Virus record (IMG/VR): IMGVR_UViG_3300048091_000163
Coordinates: 1-45,946 of that record
Direction: 5' to 3' (one strand)
Source: a virus
DNA: 45,946 nt
Shown: piece after piece, positions 31,236 through 38,488 of the stretch
Layout of the letters: the number at the start of each line of letters is the position of its first letter
Position numbering within the stretch: position 1 is the first letter of the stretch
The notes under the pieces: model-generated
What the model saw: the letters and a program-made list of their open reading frames with translations, nothing else
Told to the model about the DNA's origin: nothing
The model's database searches: none
Made by a program: the position numbers and the translations under genes

Positions 31236-32864
31236 ATGACAATTCCTAGCGAAGTCAATCGGTCGGGGCCGTACACCGGAAACGGTGCAACGTCGGCATT
31301 CGACTATAAATTCAAGATCCTAGACGAGAAGCATATCCGCGTTATCTCGACTAGCGTCGCTGGCGTCGATACCGACTTGGTATTGACGACAAACTACACG
31401 GTGACTGGCGTTGGCGACGACGGCGGCGGACAGGTTCTTTTGACTGCCCCTCTTGCTGCCGGGTGCAAGCTTACCCTGCTCTTGAACGTCCCCCTTACCC
31501 AGGAAATCAACCTCTTCAACCAGGGCGCCTATTACGCCGAAGTGGTCGAGGCCGCGCTTGACCTGAACGTGATGCGATTGCAGCAGCTTCAGGAGCAAAT
31601 CAACCGCTCCGTAAAGGTTCCGCCCGCATTCGATAACGCGACCATCGAGCAGCTGATAGGCAACATTCTGGATCTGACCAACGCGGGCGGGGCGATCAAC
31701 GTTGTTGCTTCCGTCGCCGCTTATCTTGCTCCGGTGGCCGGGGTGGCTGACCTTATTCCCCAGGTTCCGGACCTGACGCAAACGGCCGTGGACAAGGCGG
31801 CAGAGGCGACGGCGCGCGCCCAGGATGCGACCAACAGCGCGGCGACCTCGGCCGCCTATGCGACCAATCCGGAAGACGTAACCGTTCCCGGCTCTGGCGG
31901 CCTGTTCTCCTCGTTCCATTGGTATCGCAAGACGCTCGCGCTTTATAGCTCGGTCGCGGCCGGTATCGTCGGCATAATCCACGGCTCGGCCGCAAAGGCT
32001 GATATCGTGGACGCCGATGAATTCGCGATTGCGGATAGCGCGGGCTCCTGGGGGCTGAAGAAGGTTCTTGCAAGCTCACTGTTCGGCTATGTCGCAAAGA
32101 CGCTCGGGCTCGATTTCTTTACCGGCTTTGTTCCCGAATATGTCAGCACTGGCGCTTTCCGCGTGGGCGCTGGCGTCGGCTACTTCGGCGGCAAGAAGCT
32201 CCAGACGGTAGCGGCGACTGACTGCGCCTTGAACGCGCTTTTCGGCGTCGGCAATGGTTGCTTGGATACTGGCGCGGTACAGGCCAACAAGACATATTTT
32301 CTCTATGCCGTCCGCAATTTAACTGACGGTAGCGTAAAGTTTCTCGCCTCTCTGTCTCTTCTCAGTAGCGGCAGCGTAGTGGTTCCGTCCGGATGGGAGG
32401 CGCTATCCGGATGCCGCGTGGGCATTCTCATTACTGGCGTTAATGGCTTTATCTATCCGTTCGTCCAGCGTGGCAATAAGTTTAATATTGGTAATCAGGT
32501 ATGGTTCCAGACTGCCTCCGATCTTACCACCCTTTCCACTTCCCTATATATCCCGGTGGGGGTTTCGGTGGATGTGTCTATCTATGTTTCAGTGCAGGTG
32601 TCCGCTCCGGGCGTAGATGCCTTCATCACCATCAACGACGCGGACGCTGGCAATGCTCTGATTAGCAATGCTCCAACTGTTGGGGTGGCTGCTAGGGCTC
32701 GTTCTGGCAGCGATTATCCGGACAGCAGCATTGCGGCGGGATACGTTCGGTCCAATGCTTCGGGCCAACTCTTCGTCTATATCGATCATTCATCTACGGC
32801 AGCCCTTTCCACCGCCTACGTCAGCGGATGGAAGGACTACCAGTGCAGGAGGCTCTTTGCATGA
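31236..32864 (+). CDS. Tail fibre protein (T7 gp17-like N-terminus)
   Basis: 542-residue receptor-binding protein. Residues 1-130 match the T7 fibre attachment domain: YTGNGATSAFDYKFKILDEK, then LTTNYTVTGVGDDGGGQVLL and LPL-type VPLTQEINLFNQGAYYAEVVE, AALDLNVMRLQQL. The middle is a helical Ala-rich shaft (KAAEATARAQDATNSAATSA). The C-terminal half (from about residue 330) is Ser/Val/Tyr-rich and likely binds the host; its codon use is less GC-rich than the rest, suggesting separate origin. Followed directly, with ATGA overlap, by a probable partner gene. Confidence 0.88.
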   Translation: MTIPSEVNRSGPYTGNGATSAFDYKFKILDEKHIRVISTSVAGVDTDLVLTTNYTVTGVGDDGGGQVLLTAPLAAGCKLTLLLNVPLTQEINLFNQGAYYAEVVEAALDLNVMRLQQLQEQINRSVKVPPAFDNATIEQLIGNILDLTNAGGAINVVASVAAYLAPVAGVADLIPQVPDLTQTAVDKAAEATARAQDATNSAATSAAYATNPEDVTVPGSGGLFSSFHWYRKTLALYSSVAAGIVGIIHGSAAKADIVDADEFAIADSAGSWGLKKVLASSLFGYVAKTLGLDFFTGFVPEYVSTGAFRVGAGVGYFGGKKLQTVAATDCALNALFGVGNGCLDTGAVQANKTYFLYAVRNLTDGSVKFLASLSLLSSGSVVVPSGWEALSGCRVGILITGVNGFIYPFVQRGNKFNIGNQVWFQTASDLTTLSTSLYIPVGVSVDVSIYVSVQVSAPGVDAFITINDADAGNALISNAPTVGVAARARSGSDYPDSSIAAGYVRSNASGQLFVYIDHSSTAALSTAYVSGWKDYQCRRLFA

Positions 32865-33268
32865 CTACGTGCTTCATTAAGACAAATGATAGCGGCGCAA
32901 TCCTCGCGGTTGCCTACAATCAACTGAGCAACGATTTCCATGTTGCTGATGACCAGGACGCGGCCGTAGCCAAATTCCTGCGCGATCCATTCGGCCTTGC
33001 AGACGCCTTCCCGGCGCTCAAAAAGTGGCAGCTATGGCTTGCCGCCCTTGAGCTTCCAACGCCTATCACGAAGGCGGACGTTCTCGCCCAGGTCGATACA
33101 ATGGGCCTGACGGCGATCCAAAAGGAAACTATTCGGATCATGGTCGAGGATGCGCAAGAGTACGCCCGCGAAGATCCGCGAATTGACTTGCTCGCCCAGG
33201 CGATGGGCATCCCGCCCGAACAGATGGATGCGCTTTGGATATGGGCCGCGTCCTTTAGCTCGATGTGA
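32861..33268 (+). CDS. Protein coupled to the tail fibre (135 aa), possible fibre chaperone
   Basis: It starts MTTCFIKTNDSGAILAVAYNQ with the ATG in the fibre stop (ATGA) and an excellent AGGAGG 7 bases before it. The N-terminal half has short beta segments (ILAVAYNQLSNDFHVADDQD), followed by an all-helical C-terminus (ITKADVLAQVDTMGLTAIQK, then MVEDAQEYAREDPRIDLLAQAMG). A small gene coupled to the fibre gene is often a fibre assembly protein or minor tail protein. I do not recognise the family. Confidence 0.65.
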   Translation: MTTCFIKTNDSGAILAVAYNQLSNDFHVADDQDAAVAKFLRDPFGLADAFPALKKWQLWLAALELPTPITKADVLAQVDTMGLTAIQKETIRIMVEDAQEYAREDPRIDLLAQAMGIPPEQMDALWIWAASFSSM

Positions 33269-33321
33269 CGGCGACAACCGTCGCGACGTAGAACGGGCTA
33301 ACCTAAGCGGAGTGCCTACCA

Positions 33322-33573
33322 ATGGATGAAATCACGCGGGCCGAATTTGAAAAGGTCCATGCACGGATTAGCGACATGAAGGAACGCGTTGTCACCCTGG
33401 AGGCGCAACAGCCGCATATCAATTCGGCATTGCTTCGGATCGAAGGCAGCGTAGGAAAGCTGGCCGACAAGATCGGAAAGGCTATTTGGGTTGCCGTCCC
33501 CATCATCTTAACGCCGTTTGTTGCCTTGATGTTCAAGGCTTTTGCAGGCGGTGCCCTCGCCCGCTTCCTCTGA
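33322..33573 (+). CDS. XhlA-like membrane protein with coiled coil (83 aa)
   Basis: Residues 1-55 form a charged helix with heptad-like spacing (EFEKVHARISDMKERVVTLEA, then INSALLRIEGSVGKLADK), followed by one membrane helix (AIWVAVPIILTPFVALMFKAF) close to the C-terminus. This is the layout of XhlA-type haemolysin/holin-associated proteins of lysis cassettes. It precedes a two-helix membrane protein and the spanin pair, which supports a lysis role. Confidence 0.65.
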   Translation: MDEITRAEFEKVHARISDMKERVVTLEAQQPHINSALLRIEGSVGKLADKIGKAIWVAVPIILTPFVALMFKAFAGGALARFL

Positions 33574-33601
33574 TTTCTCACTGCCAACCATTGCCGGGGA
33601 T

Positions 33602-33628
33602 GCTTCGCTAGTCATCAACTAGCGAGGC
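33602..33628 (+). other. Stem-loop containing the ribosome site of the next holin-like gene
   Basis: 11-bp stem with one G-U pair: GCTTCGCTAGT / ACTAGCGAGGC, 5-base loop CATCA. The 3' arm contains GCGAGG, the likely ribosome site 8 bases before the ATG at 33635. It could delay synthesis of the lysis protein, or act as a weak terminator (TTTCC follows). Confidence 0.65.
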
Positions 33629-33634
33629 TTTCCA

Positions 33635-33838
33635 ATGACGCCTGTAATCGTTCGCATTCTCCTGCGCTATGCAGCGGCCGCCCTGGTCGCGCATGGCCTT
33701 CTGTCGCCGGATCTCGGCGGCCTGATCTCCCATGACCCCGATATTGAAATGGCCGTGAACGTCTTCGCGGGCGTGCTTCTCGGCGGCCTGTCGGAAGGCT
33801 GGTACTTCCTGGCTCATCGCTACGGGTGGCGGAAGTGA
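33635..33838 (+). CDS. Holin-like two-helix membrane protein (67 aa)
   Basis: Two hydrophobic segments (IVRILLRYAAAALVAHGLL and MAVNVFAGVLLGGLSEGWYFLA) separated by an acidic turn (DPDIE), with a basic C-terminus HRYGWRK. Size, topology and place before the spanin genes suggest a class II holin that makes the lesion through which lysozyme or signals pass. It shares bases with the next gene start (GTGA overlap). Confidence 0.65.
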   Translation: MTPVIVRILLRYAAAALVAHGLLSPDLGGLISHDPDIEMAVNVFAGVLLGGLSEGWYFLAHRYGWRK

Positions 33839-34101
33839 TCGCCGCTATAGCCTCGGCCTGGACGGCCGCCAGGGGTGCCCCGGCATGGCTCTGGCTTGCG
33901 ACCGTCATTCTCGTCCTGGCGCTGGTCGCCGGGGTTTCTGTCTATCACCTGGGCGCAAGCTCGACGGCCGCCGATGTCGTCAAAGGCTCGCTCGACAATC
34001 TCCACGAAAGGGCTACGATCAATGAGGAAATCCATAATTCTAACGATGGCGGTTTGTGTCGCAAGCTTGGCGGGCTGCGCGACGAATGCAAGCATCTGTG
34101 A
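33835..34101 (+). CDS. i-spanin (Rz-like inner membrane protein, 88 aa)
   Basis: N-terminal membrane anchor (APAWLWLATVILVLALVAGVSV) followed by a periplasmic helix (DVVKGSLDNLHERATINEEI) and a polar end with CRKLGG...ECKHL. This is the type II membrane layout of Rz-type inner spanins, which link to an outer-membrane lipoprotein and fuse the membranes at lysis. The start used is GTG in a GTGA overlap; an earlier GTG at 33826 adds three residues. The partner gene starts inside it. Confidence 0.75.
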   Translation: MIAAIASAWTAARGAPAWLWLATVILVLALVAGVSVYHLGASSTAADVVKGSLDNLHERATINEEIHNSNDGGLCRKLGGLRDECKHL

Positions 34102-34228
34102 CGGATGGGAAAAGGAAACGCCCACGGCCGCCACCCGCGCCTACATCATCAAGAATGACCGGCCGTTCGCTGAAAAGGTCGCCGGTAATCGAGAGTTCGG
34201 GGAGGCAAAAGGCTGCTGGAGCCTGTAG
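34022..34228 (+). CDS. o-spanin (Rz1-like outer membrane lipoprotein, 68 aa)
   Basis: Begins MRKSIILTMAVCVASLAGCATNA: basic n-region, hydrophobic core and lipobox LAGC with the acylated Cys at residue 19. The remainder is a short soluble part (ICDGWEKETPTAATRAYIIK...). It starts 80 bases inside the i-spanin gene in the +1 frame, the classic overlapping Rz/Rz1 arrangement. Together they would disrupt the outer membrane. Confidence 0.82.
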   Translation: MRKSIILTMAVCVASLAGCATNASICDGWEKETPTAATRAYIIKNDRPFAEKVAGNREFGEAKGCWSL

Positions 34229-34235
34229 GAACAAG

Positions 34236-34264
34236 AAAAGGGCGGCTCAATGGCCGCCCTTTTT
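34236..34264. terminator. Bidirectional terminator between late and recombination regions
   Basis: 11-bp perfect stem AAAAGGGCGGC / GCCGCCCTTTT with a 6-base loop. A-run on one side and T-run on the other allow it to end both the rightward late operon and the leftward recombination operon. The two operons converge here. Confidence 0.88.
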
Positions 34265-34294
34265 CATGTCATGTTCAAGAGGTAGTCCAGGGCT

Positions 34295-34705
34295 TTACTC
34301 AGCCGCGACGGCTCCGGAGCGAAGAAAGGCCGGAACCTCGGCGGGCTCCTCCTCGCCTTCTGCCTGCGCCTGGGTGGCGTCGTCGTCGCCTTCGATCTGC
34401 GCGCCGCCCACGGTTCCGGCCGGGTCGGAAACCGCGCTGCCAGCCTCGCCAGAAGCGGCGGACGTGTCGGCCGGTGCAGTCGTCGCCGGAGCGGTCGCCG
34501 TCGTCGTGGCGGCCACGGCGGCGGCACGGCGCGTCACCTGCTCGGACTTCATTTCCTCGACGTTCACGAGCTTGAAGAGTTCGTTATAGTCGCCCGATGC
34601 CTTGGCGCTCATGACGGCCGACATTGCGGCGAACTGCGCTTCCATGTCCTTGCCAGTTTCAATAAAGCCCTTGATGGTGATTGCGATGCCGGTTTTGTTT
34701 GCCAT
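34295..34705 (-). CDS. Hypothetical acidic protein (136 aa), end of recombination operon
   Basis: Residues 1-62 look folded (ANKTGIAITIKGFIETGKDM... then a helix FKLVNVEEMKSEQVTR). The rest is an Ala/Thr/Pro-rich linker and a very acidic stretch (GDDDATQAQAEGEEEPAE) with a short hydrophobic end. An acidic flexible tail recalls DNA-mimic or SSB-like tails, but there is no support beyond composition. Last gene before the terminator. Confidence 0.6.
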   Translation of the reverse strand: MANKTGIAITIKGFIETGKDMEAQFAAMSAVMSAKASGDYNELFKLVNVEEMKSEQVTRRAAAVAATTTATAPATTAPADTSAASGEAGSAVSDPAGTVGGAQIEGDDDATQAQAEGEEEPAEVPAFLRSGAVAAE

Positions 34706-34739
34706 GATGTTTTCCCTTTCGATGGCGCTAGAAGTTCGT

Positions 34740-35504
34740 TCAGCCTGCGAAATTGCAGGATGATTGGTTGTCGCCGCAACGATCCTGAAGCCCTGTTTTC
34801 AGGACGATGATTGCGGCGGCGGCGTAGTTGATGACGCCCAGGAGTTCAGCGACGGCGGGCGAGCAATCGCCGCGCTTCGCCATGCGGTTCGCCTCCTGGG
34901 ATTTTTTCATGACCTGATAAAGCTGGCCTTCGATGCTGCCCAACATCATCGGGATTGCAACAATCGGCTGCTCTTCGAACGGAAGCCGGTTGCCGTCTGT
35001 GTGGCGCTCGGCTCCCTTGGTGCGGGCGGCGTGGTTGTGGGCGTCGCGGAAGACGGCCGCTAAGCCCTCGTATCCAGGCTCTACATTCCAGTCGATGGCG
35101 TCGGCTGGCTTCGATGTCATGAGGCCGATAACGGTCGCCGCGTCCCGCTCGTCGGGGTGATCCTCACCCCATTGATAGGCCATCGCGTCGGCGACCTTCC
35201 GAAGCGCGCCCGCCTCGCCCAAGGCTTCGACCTGGGCGGCGTCGGCGTTATCGGCATTGATGAAGCCAGCGGCCGCCATGTCAGCAAGAATTGCGGCGGG
35301 GGCTCTGGCGGCGGCGGGCGCATCGGTCGCGAGCCCAATAAGGTTCATGTAGTGATCGGGCTCATTGCTCCAGTACCGGCCGTTTGCATCGTACGTGTAG
35401 GGGCCAATGCGGAACGGGTAGCGGTCGCTGTGGTTCTTGACGACGGGGCCGACGATGTCGCCGCCTGCGTTTTTGTGCATTTCACCAATGATGGGCGTAA
35501 ACAT
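34740..35504 (-). CDS. Hypothetical protein (254 aa) coupled to recT
   Basis: Function not recognised. It begins MFTPIIGEMHKNAGGDIVGP; its ATG overlaps the recT stop (TAATG). The first 60 residues include RIGPYTYDANGRYW. The last 60 (SIEGQLYQVMKKSQEANRMA and a hydrophobic INYAAAAIIVLKTGL) are helical, with two Cys near the end. Coupling to recT makes a role in recombination or in protecting DNA from host enzymes possible, but nothing in the sequence shows it. Confidence 0.62.
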   Translation of the reverse strand: MFTPIIGEMHKNAGGDIVGPVVKNHSDRYPFRIGPYTYDANGRYWSNEPDHYMNLIGLATDAPAAARAPAAILADMAAAGFINADNADAAQVEALGEAGALRKVADAMAYQWGEDHPDERDAATVIGLMTSKPADAIDWNVEPGYEGLAAVFRDAHNHAARTKGAERHTDGNRLPFEEQPIVAIPMMLGSIEGQLYQVMKKSQEANRMAKRGDCSPAVAELLGVINYAAAAIIVLKTGLQDRCGDNQSSCNFAG

Positions 35505-36457
35505 TAGATATCGTCTCCTGCCTGCTTGGCGGTATCGTCCTGGGCTACCTTCTCGCCTTCCAGGATCTCGCCGGTTTCGGTGTCAAACGGAACGTCCGCG
35601 CCCTGCTCGATTGCCGGGAGCTTGGTTTCGGTCGGGGTGATGTTCTTCATGATCGCGGCCGCGCCGCCGCGAACCTTCGTGGCGGGCCGCACTTCTCCAA
35701 CTTCGCCGTTGGCGGCGGCTTCCGTCTCGAATGTGTAATCCTCGTCCAGGCGCTCCATTGCCGACATGAAGGCGGCCTTGTCTGCGCTGGATGGCAGGTA
35801 CTTGGACAGGCGGCGGAAAACGGTCTTGCGGGCCATTTCGCTCCAGTCCGTAGACCAGGGCGTAGACTTGATCTTGTCGGCCTTGTACGCCTTCCACCCG
35901 TCCGAACGGTCGCGGATCTTGTTGATTTCCGCCACGGTCATGACTTCAAAGATAATGCCCCCGCTTCGCAGGTTGGCGAGGGCGTAGACCGCGAAGCAAT
36001 CGCCGCGATCATTGCGCAAATCGACCGTGTGCGAAATCGGCGCGTCGGCGTCGGTCGGCACATAGTCAAACTCGTCATTGTGGTGGGCAAGCTCGACAAC
36101 GATAGACTTGATATCGCCCGACTGATGGGCGAGCTTCAGGAGCCCGCGCATCATGGGGCGGTACTGAACGTCTCCCCTGAAGTCGATGACAAGCGCCGCC
36201 TCACGGCCGTCCAGGATAAGGCCGTCAGCGGCCGCCTTGCTGCACGCCGTCAGAAGCGAACGCACGTTGCGAAGCTTCTCGATGCCGCGCGTCTGCGTAA
36301 TCGCCGTCCAGGACGTGCGAACGAACTTTTCCGGCGTGACGTGCCCCGGCAAGCTCTTGGCAAACTCGGGCATCATCTTTTCAAGTTCCGCCTTCATCTG
36401 CGAAAGCGTGATAGCTGGCAGGTTATTCGTCTCTTGCTGCCGAACGTGAGCGTTCAT
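35504..36457 (-). CDS. recT: RecT-family single-strand annealing protein
   Basis: 317 residues that anneal complementary single strands made by the exonuclease. RecT signature: SLLTACSKAAADGLILDGREAALV near residue 66, then YRPMMRGLLKLAHQSGDI and VYALANLRSGGIIFEVMT, and KSTPWSTDWSEMARKTVFRRL. The C-terminal 70 residues are acidic and variable. It lies downstream of the RecE-like gene with one small gene between, as in other RecET pairs. Confidence 0.93.
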   Translation of the reverse strand: MNAHVRQQETNNLPAITLSQMKAELEKMMPEFAKSLPGHVTPEKFVRTSWTAITQTRGIEKLRNVRSLLTACSKAAADGLILDGREAALVIDFRGDVQYRPMMRGLLKLAHQSGDIKSIVVELAHHNDEFDYVPTDADAPISHTVDLRNDRGDCFAVYALANLRSGGIIFEVMTVAEINKIRDRSDGWKAYKADKIKSTPWSTDWSEMARKTVFRRLSKYLPSSADKAAFMSAMERLDEDYTFETEAAANGEVGEVRPATKVRGGAAAIMKNITPTETKLPAIEQGADVPFDTETGEILEGEKVAQDDTAKQAGDDI

Positions 36458-36641
36458 CTTCTAAGACTTCCCTTAACACGGCCTTTGCTCGCTCCTGGAG
36501 AAGGCCCGTTGTTCCATTGATGACCGCGCCAAGAGTTGGCGCGACAACCGATCCAAGATTGCGGGCAAAGCGGTAGGTTCGTGCTGCGATCCAATACCGT
36601 TTCAGGTGCCCGCGCCGCTCGTCATCAAGCGGCAATGTCAT
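36423..36641 (-). CDS. Small basic protein (72 aa) between recE-like and recT
   Basis: MTLPLDDERRGHLKRYWIAA..., with a weakly hydrophobic Gly/Ala/Val centre (LGSVVAPTLGAVINGTTGLL) and a charged C-terminal helix (ERAKAVLREVLEDERSRS). It overlaps both neighbours (17 and 35 bases), so it is probably co-translated. Function unknown; possibly a small modulator of the recombinase. Confidence 0.5.
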   Translation of the reverse strand: MTLPLDDERRGHLKRYWIAARTYRFARNLGSVVAPTLGAVINGTTGLLQERAKAVLREVLEDERSRSAARDE

Positions 36642-37545
36642 CGCGCGGCGGCTCCGTTTCGGTGTAGTGCCAGCGCTTAAATTCGGGCTCCTGGACTTCC
36701 TCGGGGTAATCCGGCCAGTAGTCCGCAACACGGCACTGGTGATAAATGTTGAGCGCCTTACGCATGATGGCGCGGCCCTCCTCGACCATGCTCGGCGGGA
36801 TTTCGAAGGTCGCTTTCGCGAATGGGCTCTTCTTCTCCCAGGCGAGGAACATGAAGCCGTCAACAGGCAAACCGCTTTCCTCGAAAACGTCCGTGTAAAA
36901 GGCTTCCTGGGCGTGGTATCCGTAGCTTGCAATCGAGTTGCCGAACGCCTTGCGGGCTGCACTCTCGGTTGACTTAATGTCAATGATTAGATTGAGATCG
37001 CGGCGATAGCGGTCGGCGCGAACGCGCTTCAATTCGCCGGTCTCCTCGTCCTTCACATAAACAGACATTTCATTGACACCATCGCCAGAGGTCAACAGCT
37101 GGTTCAGCGTATTGCTGGCGTGAACGCGCTCGCGGATGATAAGCACGCGGTCGTACATATCTTCAGTGAGCGGCAGGCCCTGCAATCCGGCCTCATACGC
37201 CTTTACGGCGTCGGTCCACTTGTTGCCGCGACGGTCGGAAGGCCCGCGAAAAATCAGCGTCTCAAGCTTTTCCGGCTCCAAAATTGCGGCGTGTACGGCC
37301 GTGCCGAAGTCCTTGGCGGCGCGCGACTGCGCGCTGTCTTCTTTCTCGGGCGGGAATTTGAAATGCGCTGGCGTCTGCGTATAGATTGTCCAGAGGCCGG
37401 ATTTCGAAATTCCGTCGCCGCTGTGATATTCCTCGTTGGAGATATCGTAATAGATCCCTGGCGCGTGGGTGATTAGCGGCGATACTTTCACCGCTTTCTC
37501 GCCCGCGCCAACTGCCGGGTCGATTGCCGTTGTCTCTTCGGTCAT
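36625..37545 (-). CDS. RecE-like / exonuclease VIII-type PD-(D/E)XK nuclease
   Basis: 306 residues. Near the N-terminus GIYYDISNEEYHSGDGISKSG is the hallmark of Exo8-type phage exonucleases; then KDFGTAVHAAILEPEKL. The catalytic core has RADRYR, IIDIKST (Asp and Lys of the D-xK motif) and YHAQEAFY (Gln motif). It would resect 5' ends to leave 3' tails for RecT. The start was set at MTEETTAID; no strong ribosome site (TGGGG about 9 bases upstream). First gene of its operon. Confidence 0.9.
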   Translation of the reverse strand: MTEETTAIDPAVGAGEKAVKVSPLITHAPGIYYDISNEEYHSGDGISKSGLWTIYTQTPAHFKFPPEKEDSAQSRAAKDFGTAVHAAILEPEKLETLIFRGPSDRRGNKWTDAVKAYEAGLQGLPLTEDMYDRVLIIRERVHASNTLNQLLTSGDGVNEMSVYVKDEETGELKRVRADRYRRDLNLIIDIKSTESAARKAFGNSIASYGYHAQEAFYTDVFEESGLPVDGFMFLAWEKKSPFAKATFEIPPSMVEEGRAIMRKALNIYHQCRVADYWPDYPEEVQEPEFKRWHYTETEPPRDDIAA

Positions 37546-37567
37546 TGTGTAAACCCCATTGGAGTGT

Positions 37568-37686
37568 TGCGAACAACACAACACGTAAAACTGATTTGCA
37601 GTTCCGTCAATGGGTAAATGCGGAGGCGACATTATTTTATTGCGGCCGCTTGACTCTTTCGCAAGCGTAGTGTGTAAATCACATCA
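37568..37686 (-). promoter_or_regulatory. Promoter and operators of the recombination operon
   Basis: Leftward -35 TTGACG (37605-37610), 17-bp spacer, -10 TACGTG (37582-37587, weak). An operator-like 16-mer TGCGAACAACACAACA (37568-37583) overlaps the -10 in the same way as at the promoter near 6300; another, TGTGTAAATCACATCA (37671-37686), is upstream. This places the recombination genes under the same control as the left arm. Confidence 0.6.
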
Positions 37687-37802
37687 CAGACGACAAATGA
37701 AGGGTCTGGATTGCTTCGCCGCCCGATCATCCCCGCAAGGTTCAAATCGGGCGACAGCCATAGGAGCAATGGTGCAGGACATTTTAGACTGTGAGCATAC
37801 CC
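37687..37802. other. Gene-free spacer with an 8-bp inverted repeat
   Basis: Between the recombination operators and the repressor terminator. It contains CGCCCGAT (37720-37727) and its exact inverse ATCGGGCG (37746-37753), separated by 18 bases that include GGTTCAA. I looked for a tRNA: the T-arm-like GGTTCAAATC has no pairing stem, so I do not call one. A small RNA or regulator site is possible. Confidence 0.3.
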
Positions 37803-37842
37803 AAAAGGCCGCTAGAGATTTGTCTCACTCTAGCGGCCTTTT
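37803..37842. terminator. Terminator of the repressor gene
   Basis: 15-bp perfect stem AAAAGGCCGCTAGAG / CTCTAGCGGCCTTTT with 10-base loop, directly after the repressor stop codon. Works in both directions. Confidence 0.88.
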
Positions 37843-37844
37843 GC

Positions 37845-38459
37845 TTATGGAACGATGGATAGAACCGGCGTCGCCGCCTCAAGCGCGACCGAAATGTGTT
37901 CTCCGTTTGGGAGCATGACGACGGATTCGCCCGTTTTCCTGGCGCGCTCTACAGTGCCGATGAAGCGCTTTCCTGTCGTTGTTGTGCAAACTGACAGAGT
38001 ATTAAGGGATTCCGCTTCTATGCTGTCACCGTCGCGCTGATACAAGATTACCGCGTCGTCAAGCGTCGCCAGTGGGCCGCTTTCCGCCCTTACCTGGATC
38101 GCTCCAAGTTTCCGATTGATGAGGCCCATGGTCATCATGGCCTTATCCATTATCCATTTCTGAAGCGACTGCGGTTCGATAAGCTCTATGCTCCCATCTT
38201 CTTTGACGACAGCCGAAAGCTGAATAGCCTCCTCCATCGCCGGGGCGACTTCAACGCCAGCATGCAACATGACTTCAGAAACCGGAACGGCAAGGAAGGC
38301 GGCAATACGGCTCACTTCCTCCATCTTCATGCGCCGTTCGCCGGAAACCATGCGGGACATTGCGGAAGGGTCAATTTTTAGATGCCGCGCAAGGCCACGC
38401 AACGACTTGTTGTTGCTGCGCAGCTTCTCCTGAAACCACTCACTATTTATTTGCGCCAT
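37845..38459 (-). CDS. CI-like phage repressor with XRE-type HTH
   Basis: 204 residues. HTH at about 9-58: FQEKLRSNNKSLRGLARHL, DPSAMSRMVSGERRM, and MEEVSRIAAFLAVPVSEVM, the XRE/CI family pattern. The C-terminal half (AIQVRAESGPLATLDDAVIL, TGKRFIGTVERARKTGE, SVVMLPNGEHIS) is beta-rich like the LexA/CI fold, but the Ser-Met motif and Lys of S24 self-cleavage are not clearly present. The start was chosen by GAGGGA 7 bases before the ATG. It faces a Cro-like gene across an operator region; it probably keeps lysogeny by binding the palindromes described here. Confidence 0.85.
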   Translation of the reverse strand: MAQINSEWFQEKLRSNNKSLRGLARHLKIDPSAMSRMVSGERRMKMEEVSRIAAFLAVPVSEVMLHAGVEVAPAMEEAIQLSAVVKEDGSIELIEPQSLQKWIMDKAMMTMGLINRKLGAIQVRAESGPLATLDDAVILYQRDGDSIEAESLNTLSVCTTTTGKRFIGTVERARKTGESVVMLPNGEHISVALEAATPVLSIVP

Positions 38460-38488
38460 TGTTAGTCCCTCATTTCTTGCAGTGGATC

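Noticed and set aside
31236-33268. Diversity-generating retroelement acting on the fibre, as in BPP-1
   Set aside because: No reverse transcriptase gene, no template/variable repeat pair and no Avd-like gene were seen.
37700-37760. tRNA-like GGTTCAAATC segment
   Set aside because: No T-stem, anticodon or acceptor pairing can be drawn around it.
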